This document shows positions 53,427-61,939 of a DNA stretch of 64,000 nt, piece after piece. Below the pieces are notes generated by a model, which saw only the letters and a program-made list of their open reading frames with translations, was not told where the DNA came from and ran no database searches. Source of the DNA: SHZL01 sp963784425 (GTDB lineage Bacteria > Pseudomonadota > Gammaproteobacteria > Xanthomonadales > SZUA-36); assembly GCA_963784425.1 (NCBI GenBank), contig CAWARM010000003.1, forward strand, positions 18,014 to 82,013. Reading direction: 5' to 3'. The translations under genes and the position numbers were made by a program. Within the stretch, counting starts at the first letter, position 1. Each line of letters opens with the position of its first letter.

Positions 53427-54734
53427 ATGGAAGAAAAACAGGCGATTAAGTTGCATCACTTCATTACCCGCCAAAAGCTTGCACTGTTTGCAGGAACACT
53501 GATCGTGTTTAGCCTGTTTTTGGTCATTCTCAGGGCGCCTGACCATTCACCGGCCAATCCATACACCCAGGTGATTGAACTTGACCTGCCGCAGCAACCC
53601 ATTGCCTCCGTTGGTCCCGCCAGTATGCACCATGATGCGCAGAGCTGGGAACGAGTGACGGTCCAGCCCGACCAGACGCTTGATGCCATATTTCGCCAGC
53701 AAGGCTTCAGCATTGCCCTGCTGCAAGGCATGCTGGACCTGGGTGACGCGACTCGGCAACTCACCCACATCAAGCCCGGTGACGTATTTGAATTCCGCCG
53801 CGACCCCAGTGGTGAGATGACCGAAATGCGTTATCCCATCGACGAAGAACACTACCTGCTGGTTCGCCGCGAAGGCGGGGACCTGATTACCGAAATGCAG
53901 CAACGCCAGATCACCCGCGAAATTGCCCAGGCTGAGGGCGTGATCAATTCCTCGCTGTTTCTTGCCGCGCGCGCGGCTGGCCTCAAAGACCAGATGATAT
54001 TGGAACTGGCCAATATTTTCGGCTGGGACATTGATTTTGTGCTGGACATACGCGACGGTGATCGTTTCATGCTGGTCTACGAAAAAATCTTCCGCGATGG
54101 TGAGTTTTTGCGCGACGGAAAAATCCTCGCCGCCACCTTCATCAACCAGGGCGAACGGTTCCAGGCCATCTGGTATGACAACGGCGAGATTGCGGACTAT
54201 TACGCACCGGACGGCCGCAACATGCGCAAGGAATTCCTGCGCGCGCCGCTGAATTTTTCCTACATCAGCTCCGTATTCAACCCCAAACGCATGCACCCGA
54301 TACTCAAGCGCATCCGGCCACACAACGGTATTGATTACTTTGCACCGCCGGGCACGCCAGTCTATGCGGCCGGCGACGGCACCGTGATTCGTTCCGCTTA
54401 CTCAGCTGCCAACGGAAACCATGTGTTCATCCAGCATTCCAACAGCATCGTGACCAAGTACCTGCATTTTTCCAAACGTGCCGTAAAGCAAGGCCAGAAA
54501 GTGAAACAAGGCCAGACCATCGGCTATGTTGGCTCGACTGGTCTGGCAACGGGCCCGCATCTGCATTACGAGTTCGTGCTGGACGGCGTACACCGGGATC
54601 CGCGGACTGTGCCCTTGCCCAAAGTGGAGCCACTGGGCCCGGAGTTACTGCTGGACTTTCAGCTAAGAGCTGCTCCCATGTTGACCCAGCTCAGCAGACT
54701 GGAGTCGGCATCGCTGTATGCGCAACAGCAGTGA
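53427..54734 (+). CDS. Peptidoglycan DD-metalloendopeptidase (M23 family)
   Basis: A 435-residue protein with an N-terminal membrane helix (about 17-35, LALFAGTLIVFSLFLVIL). An OapA/LysM-like region (VQPDQTLDAIFRQQGFS) precedes the M23 domain: HNGIDYFAPPGTPVYAAGDG holds the H-x3-D zinc site and GPHLHYEFVLDG the second His pair. It cuts peptide crosslinks in the cell wall. The start may be the GTG at 53421. The end overlaps anmK by 17 bases, so growth and wall recycling genes are coupled. Confidence 0.9.
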   Translation: MEEKQAIKLHHFITRQKLALFAGTLIVFSLFLVILRAPDHSPANPYTQVIELDLPQQPIASVGPASMHHDAQSWERVTVQPDQTLDAIFRQQGFSIALLQGMLDLGDATRQLTHIKPGDVFEFRRDPSGEMTEMRYPIDEEHYLLVRREGGDLITEMQQRQITREIAQAEGVINSSLFLAARAAGLKDQMILELANIFGWDIDFVLDIRDGDRFMLVYEKIFRDGEFLRDGKILAATFINQGERFQAIWYDNGEIADYYAPDGRNMRKEFLRAPLNFSYISSVFNPKRMHPILKRIRPHNGIDYFAPPGTPVYAAGDGTVIRSAYSAANGNHVFIQHSNSIVTKYLHFSKRAVKQGQKVKQGQTIGYVGSTGLATGPHLHYEFVLDGVHRDPRTVPLPKVEPLGPELLLDFQLRAAPMLTQLSRLESASLYAQQQ

Positions 54735-55896
54735 AGACAGGTTTTTTATCGGCATGTTATCCGGCACCAGCCGGGACGGTGTCGATACAGTTTTGGTGCA
54801 TTTCAGCGACAATCAGCCCAAGGTCATCGCTTCCCACTGTGTAGCCTATCCCGCAGCACTCCAGGACACGCTGCGCAAAATGATAGACCGCCGCATCCGG
54901 CCCGCCGAAGACGAAATGGCGATGGTGACCGAGGATTTGGCGGAGGTGTTTGCCCTTTCGGTATGGGCCTTGCTCGATCAGGCGGGCATCAAACCCAAGA
55001 ATGTGATCGCCATCGGTTCCCACGGGCAAACGGTGTGGCACCACCCCACTGGTAAGAACCCGGAATCCATCCAGCTCGGCAGGCCCCAGCTCATCGCCAA
55101 CCTCACCGGCATTCCCACGGTGGGTAATTTTCGCCAGGCGGACATTGCCGCCGGAGGCCAGGGAGCGCCGCTGGCTCCCTTGTTGCACGGTGCCCTGCTC
55201 ATGCCCACGAAAGGTGTGCGTGCGGTGCTCAACATTGGCGGTATTGCCAATCTTTCGGTGCTTGCCGCCGACGGCATGATCAGCGGCTACGACACCGGTC
55301 CGGGGAATTGCCTGCTGGATGCCTGGGTAAAGAAACACGAGGGCAGCGACTTTGATGATGGCGGGCTATGGGCTGCCGGCGGCACGGCAGACGAGAACTT
55401 GCTGGAACTGTTGCTGGCCGACCCGTATTTTGCTCTGTCGCCACCCAAGAGTACTGGTGTGGAGTACTTCAACATTGCCTGGTTGTACAAGCACATGGCG
55501 GAACGTAGGTCCGGCGATGACAGCACGGGAACCGGGATGAACGCCAACCAGAACGTTCTACCGGGCGCCAGGGACATCCAGACCACGCTCAGCGAACTGA
55601 CTGCCCGCTCCGTGGCAGCCGCTGTCAGCGACAGTGGGGCCAGCGAGCTACTGGTCTGCGGCGGTGGTGTGCACAACCTGGATTTGCTCGAACGCTTGCA
55701 GCGCTTGCTGCCGGGTACCCGGGTGGGCCGGACCAACGACAGCGCCAGTGATAGCGGCATAGACCCGGACCTGGTGGAGGCCATCCTGTTTGCCTGGCTG
55801 GCGCGTGAACGCATTGCCAACAGGGCGCTGGACACACGCCGCATCACCGGAGCGCGTGAACCGGTATTGCTGGGTGAAATTTTCGATCCGGCCTGA
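54718..55896 (+). CDS. anmK: Anhydro-N-acetylmuramic acid kinase
   Basis: A 392-residue sugar kinase that phosphorylates and opens anhydro-MurNAc recovered from wall turnover. GMLSGTSRDGVDTVLV is the phosphate-binding loop; GSHGQTVWHHP, VLNIGGIANLSV and YDTGPGNCLLDAWV are family motifs, and the C-terminal GGGVHNLDLLERL closes the fold. Overlaps the M23 gene by 17 bases. AmpG at 60635 would import its precursor. Confidence 0.94.
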   Translation: MRNSSEDRFFIGMLSGTSRDGVDTVLVHFSDNQPKVIASHCVAYPAALQDTLRKMIDRRIRPAEDEMAMVTEDLAEVFALSVWALLDQAGIKPKNVIAIGSHGQTVWHHPTGKNPESIQLGRPQLIANLTGIPTVGNFRQADIAAGGQGAPLAPLLHGALLMPTKGVRAVLNIGGIANLSVLAADGMISGYDTGPGNCLLDAWVKKHEGSDFDDGGLWAAGGTADENLLELLLADPYFALSPPKSTGVEYFNIAWLYKHMAERRSGDDSTGTGMNANQNVLPGARDIQTTLSELTARSVAAAVSDSGASELLVCGGGVHNLDLLERLQRLLPGTRVGRTNDSASDSGIDPDLVEAILFAWLARERIANRALDTRRITGAREPVLLGEIFDPA

Positions 55897-55963
55897 CCCA
55901 GCGGAGTGGGGCAAAGCACGCTACACTCCCCCGAATCCGGCCAACCCTGATGAGGTGCCCATT

Positions 55964-57346
55964 TTGCCACTAAAACCCCTTGCGCTCCTTGCCTTGTTAC
56001 TGCTTGCTCCAGCCCTCCGGGCTGAACCAGCGCAAGCCGTTCCAGTTGACCGGGAGGCCCTAGCCTGGCTGCAGGCTTACCTCCGCATTGACACTGTGAA
56101 TCCGCCGGGCAATGAGTCCCGGGCAGTCGACTTTCTGGGCGCCATCCTCACCGCCGAAGGCATTTCCTGGCAATCTGCCGAGAGCGCGCCAGGGCGTGGC
56201 AACCTGTGGGCCCGGCTCAAGGGTGGTGACAAGCCGGCGCTCATACTGCTGCAGCACACCGACGTGGTTCCGGCCGACCCGAAATACTGGACTACCGATC
56301 CGTTGTCCGGTGAAATCCGCGATGGTTACCTGTGGGGGCGTGGAGCCCTGGACATGAAAGGCACTGGTATCTCCCAGCTTGCCGCATTCATCAGCCTGCA
56401 CCGTGCCGGCCTGCCGCTCAACCGTGACGTGGTGCTGGTCGCCACGGCCGATGAGGAAGCCGGGGGTAGCTATGGCGCAGGCTGGCTGTTGAAGGAACAT
56501 CCGGAAATCTTCGCCGGCGCCGGCATCCTGATCAATGAGGGTGATGGCGGCACCGACCGCGATGGCAAAGTCGCTTTCAGTGTCGAGGTCACGCAAAAGG
56601 TGCCGGTCTGGCTGCACCTCAAGGCCGTGGACACTCCCGGCCACGGTTCCATGCCCAACGCAACCAGTTCCGTGACGCGCATCGTCGAGGCGCTGAACCG
56701 CTTGCGTGAGCATGAATTCCCGGCACGCATACTGCCGGAGGTCGACGCCATGTTTACCACCATGGCGGCGGATGCCAGCGAAGAGTGGGCTGAATCCTAC
56801 CGGGACATGGCCAGCGCTATCCGCCAGCCGGGATTTCTCGACAAACTGCGCGCACAATCGCCTTTCCTGCACGCGTTAACCCGCGACACCTGCACCATCA
56901 CGCGCATGGAGGGCTCCAACAAGATCAACGTGGTGCCGCCGGAGGCCTGGGCGGAAGTTGATTGCCGCATGCTGCCCGACCGGCCGGCCGAGGCGCTGGT
57001 GCAGGACGTGCGGAACCTGCTGGATGGCACCGGGGTGGAAGTGGAGGTCATCATGGCCTTCACGCCAGCGGTGTCGCCTACCAACACTGATCTGTACCAG
57101 GCTATCGAAGCGGTAATCGCCGAACAGCACGCAGGCGCGACGGTTAACCCGTCAGTTGGGACCGGCTTCACCGACAGCCACTTCACCCGCGATGCCGGCA
57201 TCGCCAGCTACGGTTTCGACCCGGTGGTCGTTCCCGAGAGCGAGCAGCTGCGCATTCACGGCAACGATGAGCGCGTCAGCGTCGATGCCTTCCAACGTGG
57301 CGTCCGGGACATGCAGGCCATCATCGATACGGTGGTTTACGACTGA
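55964..57346 (+). CDS. Exported M20 family metallopeptidase
   Basis: About 460 residues with a signal peptide (MPLKPLALLALLLLAPALRA). The TTG at 55964 has GAGG eight bases upstream; a GTG at 55955 is an alternative. Zinc ligands: LLQHTDVVPAD, GRGALDMKG, ATADEEAGGSYGAG and the late His in GFTDSHFTRDAG. A dimerisation lid lies between. It is a carboxypeptidase-like aminoacyl hydrolase of the CPG70/ArgE group; the substrate is not known. 67 bases after anmK. Confidence 0.87.
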   Translation: MPLKPLALLALLLLAPALRAEPAQAVPVDREALAWLQAYLRIDTVNPPGNESRAVDFLGAILTAEGISWQSAESAPGRGNLWARLKGGDKPALILLQHTDVVPADPKYWTTDPLSGEIRDGYLWGRGALDMKGTGISQLAAFISLHRAGLPLNRDVVLVATADEEAGGSYGAGWLLKEHPEIFAGAGILINEGDGGTDRDGKVAFSVEVTQKVPVWLHLKAVDTPGHGSMPNATSSVTRIVEALNRLREHEFPARILPEVDAMFTTMAADASEEWAESYRDMASAIRQPGFLDKLRAQSPFLHALTRDTCTITRMEGSNKINVVPPEAWAEVDCRMLPDRPAEALVQDVRNLLDGTGVEVEVIMAFTPAVSPTNTDLYQAIEAVIAEQHAGATVNPSVGTGFTDSHFTRDAGIASYGFDPVVVPESEQLRIHGNDERVSVDAFQRGVRDMQAIIDTVVYD

Positions 57347-57380
57347 AGCGACTGTTAGCGGGATTTGCTAGTATGTGGGC

Positions 57381-57758
57381 GTGAACCTGCTTCTTAACAT
57401 CATCTGGCTTATCTTTGGCGGCTTTATCGTGGTGCTGGCCTATGTCCTCGGCGGCATCCTGCTGTGCCTGACCATCATTGGCATCCCGTTTGGCTTCCAG
57501 TGTTTCAAGCTGGCAGGCTTGGCCGTAGCGCCTTTTGGCAGCGAAGTGCGGGAAAATGATCCGCCCAGCGGCGCGCTGGCGGTGATCATGAACATCCTTT
57601 GGATTCTTGTGCCGGGACTGGGCCTGAGCCTGGCTGTGTTTCACCTGGTAATGGCGCTGGCCTTTGCCATCACCATCATCGGCCTGCCACTGGCGGCACA
57701 ACACCTCAAGATGACGCGCCTGGCTTTATTGCCCTTTGGCACGGAAGTCAGGGGCTAA
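57381..57758 (+). CDS. yccF: YccF-type inner membrane protein
   Basis: A 125-residue protein with two repeats, each a pair of helices: MNLLLNIIWLIFGGFIVVLA with LLCLTIIGIPFGFQCFKLAG, then a similar second half with ITIIGLPLAAQHLKM. Both repeats end in an A-P/L-F-G-x-E-V-R motif (VAPFGSEVRE and LLPFGTEVRG). The GTG at 57381 matches the family start; GTG 57375 adds two residues. The function is unknown. Confidence 0.85.
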   Translation: MNLLLNIIWLIFGGFIVVLAYVLGGILLCLTIIGIPFGFQCFKLAGLAVAPFGSEVRENDPPSGALAVIMNILWILVPGLGLSLAVFHLVMALAFAITIIGLPLAAQHLKMTRLALLPFGTEVRG

Positions 57759-57789
57759 TACTAAGATTTCTGAGAATATTGCTTCACTT

Positions 57790-59544
57790 TCAGAACATCG
57801 CTTCGGGAAAATCAATAATACTCAGCCCGCCGGTCTCCACCGCTGCAGCATAGGTTTGCGCTCTGGGCATGATCTGCTCAAGATAAAAACGCGCAGTCTG
57901 CACGTAGCTTTCCGCCCCTTTCTCTCCGTTCATTTTTGCCGCGACGGCATGGCGCGTCAGTAACCAGCCACCCACCACGGTGCCCGTGAGCATCAGGTAG
58001 TTGAATGCGACCGCACTTACGGTATTGGGATCATCGGCTGAATGCTCAAGCAGCCACGAAGTGGCGCTGTCCAGTGCATCCGCGCCGGCGAGCAGGCGCC
58101 TGGCTTCAAGCACGTTTCCTTCGGGCAGATTGGCTGACAACTGCCGTATTTCTTCGATGATGCCACGCAGGGTGGCATCGCCCTGCTTGAGCAGTTTGCG
58201 CCCCACCAGGTCCAGGGCCTGGATACCGTTGGTTCCTTCGTAAATGGGCAGGATGCGTGCGTCCCGCATGTGCTGGGCGACGCCGGTTTCTTCCACGTAG
58301 CCCATGCCGCCAAAGACCTGCACCGACAGAGAAGCTGCTTCCTGGGCAACTTCAGTACACCACCCTTTGGCTACCGGTGTCAGAAGATCGGCATACAAGC
58401 CATATTTCCTTTTGCTGTCAGCATCGGCGCCATGCGCGTGCACATCGAGGGCAGCGGCGGCTTCCAGCATTATGGCGCGTGCGGCCAGTGTCAACGCCCG
58501 CATGTTCAGCAACATGCGGCGCACATCGCCGTGCTCAATGATTTTTGTCTCGCCGCGTCCGGCAATGTGGCCCTGCACGCGCTCCCGCGCGTAGCCAACC
58601 GAGTCCTGGTAGGCACGTGCTGCTATACCGACGCCCTGCAGGCTCACACCCAGACGCATGTGGTTCATCATCGTGAACATGGCGCTTAGGCCTGCGCCCT
58701 CGGCGCCCACCAGGTAGCCGACGGCGCCACCCTTGTCGCCATAACTCATCACGCAGGTCGGGCTGCAGTGAATGCCCAGCTTGTGCTCAATCGACAGCAC
58801 CTGCATGTCATTGCGTGAGCCCTGGTTTCCCTGGGAATCTAATAAAAACTTTGGCACAAGGAAGAGTGACAGCCCGCGTGAACCAGGCGCTGCGCCCGGT
58901 GTGCGCGCCAGCACCAGGTGAATCACGTTCTCTGCCATGTCGTGATCACCCCAGGTGATAAAGATCTTGCGGCCGCGCACCAGGTAGTGGTCACCTGCCG
59001 GGACTGCCAGGGTGGTAACCCGCCCCAGATCGGACCCGGCCGAAGGTTCAGTGAGATCCATCGATGAGGTAAATCGCCCGCTGACCAGGGGCTCGACGTA
59101 GCGTTGCTGAACGTCCTCGCCGGCATGCTCCTGCAAGGAGTGAACAGCGCCCTGGGTCAGCTTGGTGCACAGGGTAAATGCCAGGTTTGCGGCACTGAAC
59201 ATTTCGTACACCGCCGCGACCACCAGTTCCGGGAAGCCTTGACCCCCAGCTTGCGGATTGACGCCAAGTGCAGGCCAGCCGCTGTTCACGAACTGCCGGT
59301 ATGCTTGGCTGAATTCCTTGGGCACCGTAACCTGACCGGCATTGCACTGTGCCCCCTGGCGATCGCCCAACTGGTTGATGGGCGCCAGTACCCGCTGGGC
59401 AAATTTTGCTGCTTCATCGAGCACAGCTTCTACCAGGTCATCGGTAATTTCAGCAAAGGCTTGCAGCCCAAACACACCGTGCACGCGCGCAACGTGGTTT
59501 AACTGCGAACGGATGGTATCCAGCGGTGCAATGAACTCTGCCAT
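57790..59544 (-). CDS. Acyl-CoA dehydrogenase with C-terminal extension
   Basis: A 584-residue enzyme of the long FadE-like group. SMDLTEPSAGSDLGRVTTLA and FITWGDHDMAENVIHLVLA mark the substrate and FAD region; the catalytic Glu is present in RILPIYEGTNGIQALDLVGR. About 150 extra C-terminal residues form the added helical domain of this group. A single gene, convergent with yccF. Chain-length preference is unknown. Confidence 0.9.
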   Translation of the reverse strand: MAEFIAPLDTIRSQLNHVARVHGVFGLQAFAEITDDLVEAVLDEAAKFAQRVLAPINQLGDRQGAQCNAGQVTVPKEFSQAYRQFVNSGWPALGVNPQAGGQGFPELVVAAVYEMFSAANLAFTLCTKLTQGAVHSLQEHAGEDVQQRYVEPLVSGRFTSSMDLTEPSAGSDLGRVTTLAVPAGDHYLVRGRKIFITWGDHDMAENVIHLVLARTPGAAPGSRGLSLFLVPKFLLDSQGNQGSRNDMQVLSIEHKLGIHCSPTCVMSYGDKGGAVGYLVGAEGAGLSAMFTMMNHMRLGVSLQGVGIAARAYQDSVGYARERVQGHIAGRGETKIIEHGDVRRMLLNMRALTLAARAIMLEAAAALDVHAHGADADSKRKYGLYADLLTPVAKGWCTEVAQEAASLSVQVFGGMGYVEETGVAQHMRDARILPIYEGTNGIQALDLVGRKLLKQGDATLRGIIEEIRQLSANLPEGNVLEARRLLAGADALDSATSWLLEHSADDPNTVSAVAFNYLMLTGTVVGGWLLTRHAVAAKMNGEKGAESYVQTARFYLEQIMPRAQTYAAAVETGGLSIIDFPEAMF

Positions 59545-59666
59545 GATCTGATCTGAAACAAATTGGGGGACTGCAAAGTGTAGCGGCTTTTAGTGCCAAA
59601 GGAAGGCACTATTCGCATGCCTTTTGACGTGGGGCAATCACGTTTTGCCGCTTGAGCCGGGGTGAA

Positions 59667-59792
59667 CCGGGGTCAGAGAACCATTTCCCGGCGCGACGAT
59701 TGTTTTGGAGGAGCCGGGGTCAGAGAACCATTTCCCGGCGCGACGATTGTTTTTGCTCATGCTATTTCCGGGAAATGGTTCTCTGACCCCGG
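59667..59792. repeat. REP palindrome cluster upstream of the RAYT gene
   Basis: This lies in the 342-base gap between the acyl-CoA dehydrogenase start and the RAYT gene. A 40-base unit (59667-59706) is repeated exactly at 59714-59753 with a 47-base period. An inverted 25-base copy at 59768-59792 is the exact complement of the first 25 bases of the unit, CCGGGGTCAGAGAACCATTT and onward. Further GACCCCGG pieces follow to about 59811. I see no gene in this stretch. Confidence 0.92.
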
Positions 59793-59886
59793 TTTGGACC
59801 CCGGTTCGGGGCACAATCCTACACGCCGCACTTCCACCCTGTGACATCCTTCTCGTCAAGCACAGGAGGGGGCACAGGAGGGTGAC

Positions 59887-60573
59887 ATGGCACGAAGGGC
59901 GCGGCTCGATTTACCCGGCATACCTCAACACGTCATTCAGCGCGGCGTCAATCGAAGCGCATGCTTTTTTGCTGACACCGACTACCTGGTATATCTGCAA
60001 TTTCTGAACCTGGCGCGAAAAAAGGCCAACTGCAGTATTCACGCCTATGTGTTGATGACCAATCACGTTCACCTGCTGGTTACAGGAAATCACGCGGGGA
60101 GCGGTGCGATCATGATGCAGTCGTTGGGCAGGCGATACGTCCGTTATGTCAATGACCAGTATCGTCGCACCGGTTCGCTCTGGGAAGGACGTTACCGTTC
60201 TACCCTGATCGACAGTGAACGTTACCTCCTAGCTTGCTACCGCTACATAGAGCTCAATCCGGTGAGATCAGGTATCGTGGATTCACCAGGAGACTACCCC
60301 TGGTCCAGTTTTGGCCACCATGTGAACGTGCGCACGGACCCGCTGATCGAAGATCACGAGTTATTCCTTGCTGTTGGCAGAAACGCCCAAGACCGTGCTG
60401 ACAGATATCGGGACCTGTGCCAGAGCAGCCTCGATGTCAGCGCCATAGAAGAAATTAGGCGCAAGACCAATCGGGGGTACGTCCTCGGTTCAGCAAGATT
60501 TGCCAGGCAGATTGAAGCGACGTTGACGCGGCGGGTGACGGAAGGCAAACCAGGCCGCCCACGGGCAGGCTGA
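59887..60573 (+). CDS. rayT: REP-associated tyrosine transposase (RAYT, TnpA_REP)
   Basis: A 228-residue Y1/HUH nuclease. The HUH motif is NHVHLLV (about residue 60), preceded by CSIHAYVLMTNH. GSLWEGRYRS and YRYIELNPVRSGIV are RAYT signatures; catalytic Tyr lies in the helix before ELNPVR. GVNRSACFFADTDYLVYL at the start is typical. It cuts and joins single-stranded REP DNA. CAGGAGG precedes the ATG. The C-terminus is basic. It is a candidate for moving the related 87-bp elements in this window. Confidence 0.92.
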   Translation: MARRARLDLPGIPQHVIQRGVNRSACFFADTDYLVYLQFLNLARKKANCSIHAYVLMTNHVHLLVTGNHAGSGAIMMQSLGRRYVRYVNDQYRRTGSLWEGRYRSTLIDSERYLLACYRYIELNPVRSGIVDSPGDYPWSSFGHHVNVRTDPLIEDHELFLAVGRNAQDRADRYRDLCQSSLDVSAIEEIRRKTNRGYVLGSARFARQIEATLTRRVTEGKPGRPRAG

Positions 60574-60591
60574 CAGGAACAGGTGACGGCG

Positions 60592-60668
60592 GGGGTCAGA
60601 GAACCATTTCCCGCGACGACGCGGTTGCTCTAGTTCAAGGCCTGCCAGGGAAATGGTTCTCTGACCCC
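60592..60668. repeat. REP palindrome downstream of the RAYT gene
   Basis: Arms 60592-60612 and 60648-60668 match perfectly over 21 bases, starting GGGGTCAGAGAACCATTTCC, with a 35-base loop. The loop holds the ampG stop codon, so the right arm encodes the C-terminus of AmpG. Confidence 0.92.
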
Positions 60669-61939
60669 GATTTTCCCCATGGCGCCACTTTCAGCAGCAT
60701 CAGCATCCCCGGTACAGCCACGACCGTGCACAGCAGGAAGAAATGGGTATATCCCATGGCTTCGACCAAGAAGCCGGTGCTGGCATTGGCAAACGTGCGG
60801 GGGATGGCGATGAAGCTGGACAACAAGGCAAATTGTGTAGCGGTAAATGCCCGGCTGGTCTCACGCGACATGTAAGCCAGGAGTGCCACGGTCCCCAGCC
60901 CGACACCCAGGTATTCCCCGCTGATCACCACGAACAGGCCGATCAGGGTATGGCCCGCCGTGCTCAGCCAGGCGAGGCCGAGAATAGTAAGCATTTGTAC
61001 GAACCCGAAGATCCACAAAGCACGATTGATCGAAAGCTTTAGCATGAGCACGCCACCCAGCAGACCGCCTGCAATCGATGCCCACAAGGCAGCCACCTTG
61101 GCGGTTGAGCCAATCTCGGTATTGCTGAAGCCCATGTCGATATAGAACGGTGTTTGCAGCGCCACTGCCATGTTGTCACCCAGTTTGTAGAGGAACATGA
61201 AGGCCAAAATCGCCAAGCCGCCACGCATGCCATCGCGCGAAAAAAATTCCCGGAACGGGTCAACCACCGCGCTCCGAAAGGAGTGCGGCGCCAAAGCATC
61301 ATCGCTGACCTCGCGAATCATCAGCGTGGTGACCATGCCAACCCCCATGAACGCTGCCGTGATCCAGAAAACCGCATTCCATGACACATGATCCGACAGG
61401 ATCAGCGCGAGCGCCCCGGGCACCAGCGAGGCAATACGGTAGGCATTGACGAAAATGGAATTGCCGGCGCCCAGCTCATCGTCTGCCAGCAACTCGCGGC
61501 GATAGGCATCGATGACGATATCCTGGCTGGCCGAAAACAAGGCAACCAGGAACACCAGCACCACGATGACGCCCAGTGAATGGGTGGGATCAAGGAAACC
61601 GAACGCGCCAATGGCAAAAAAAAGCAGGATCTGCGTGACCAGCGCCCAACCCCTGCGCCGGCCCAGGAACGGCCAGCTGAACCGGTCCATCACCGGGGAC
61701 CACAGGAACTTCCACGTGTAGGGCAGCGATACCATGGAAAACAGGCCAATGGTTGCCAGGTCGACGCCGTTGTTGCGCAACCAGGCGGGCACCAGCTGGA
61801 TGAGGACGTACAAGGGCATGCCCGAGGTGAAGCCAATGAACAGGCACACCAGCATGCGCCGGTTCAGCAGGATTTCCCGCCAATTGCGCAGTGGCGCCGG
61901 CTCGTTCACTATGGATCTGCTCATCCCGGGTTGCGTCAT
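60635..61939 (-). CDS. ampG: AmpG family muropeptide permease
   Basis: A 434-residue MFS transporter that imports GlcNAc-anhydroMurNAc peptides for wall recycling. MLVCLFIGFTSGMPLYVLIQ opens helix one; SASQDIVIDAYRRELL is the AmpG signature in helix 4-5. About 11-12 C-terminal residues (SGSENHFPGRP) and the stop are encoded by the REP palindrome, so the native end was probably near LLKVAPWG. It overlaps xthA by four bases. It complements anmK and ampE in this window. Confidence 0.92.
   Translation of the reverse strand: MTQPGMSRSIVNEPAPLRNWREILLNRRMLVCLFIGFTSGMPLYVLIQLVPAWLRNNGVDLATIGLFSMVSLPYTWKFLWSPVMDRFSWPFLGRRRGWALVTQILLFFAIGAFGFLDPTHSLGVIVVLVFLVALFSASQDIVIDAYRRELLADDELGAGNSIFVNAYRIASLVPGALALILSDHVSWNAVFWITAAFMGVGMVTTLMIREVSDDALAPHSFRSAVVDPFREFFSRDGMRGGLAILAFMFLYKLGDNMAVALQTPFYIDMGFSNTEIGSTAKVAALWASIAGGLLGGVLMLKLSINRALWIFGFVQMLTILGLAWLSTAGHTLIGLFVVISGEYLGVGLGTVALLAYMSRETSRAFTATQFALLSSFIAIPRTFANASTGFLVEAMGYTHFFLLCTVVAVPGMLMLLKVAPWGKSGSENHFPGRP

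Larger units (their letters stand above)
59667..60668 (+). mobile_element. RAYT gene with flanking REP palindromes
   Basis: A REP-associated tyrosine transposase gene bounded on both sides by copies of the same palindrome (core GGGGTCAGAGAACCATTTCC). This is the usual setting of RAYT genes, which are domesticated IS200-like enzymes that process REP sequences. It lies between an acyl-CoA dehydrogenase and ampG. Confidence 0.82.

Noticed and set aside
59667..59792. Regularly spaced repeats that might suggest a CRISPR array.
   Set aside because: Only two direct units with a 7-base spacer, an inverted third copy and no cas genes; they are REP palindromes of the RAYT gene.
59638..59859. A 73-codon minus-strand frame upstream of the RAYT gene.
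   Set aside because: Its repeated KWFSDPGS-like peptide is only the translation of the REP palindromes.
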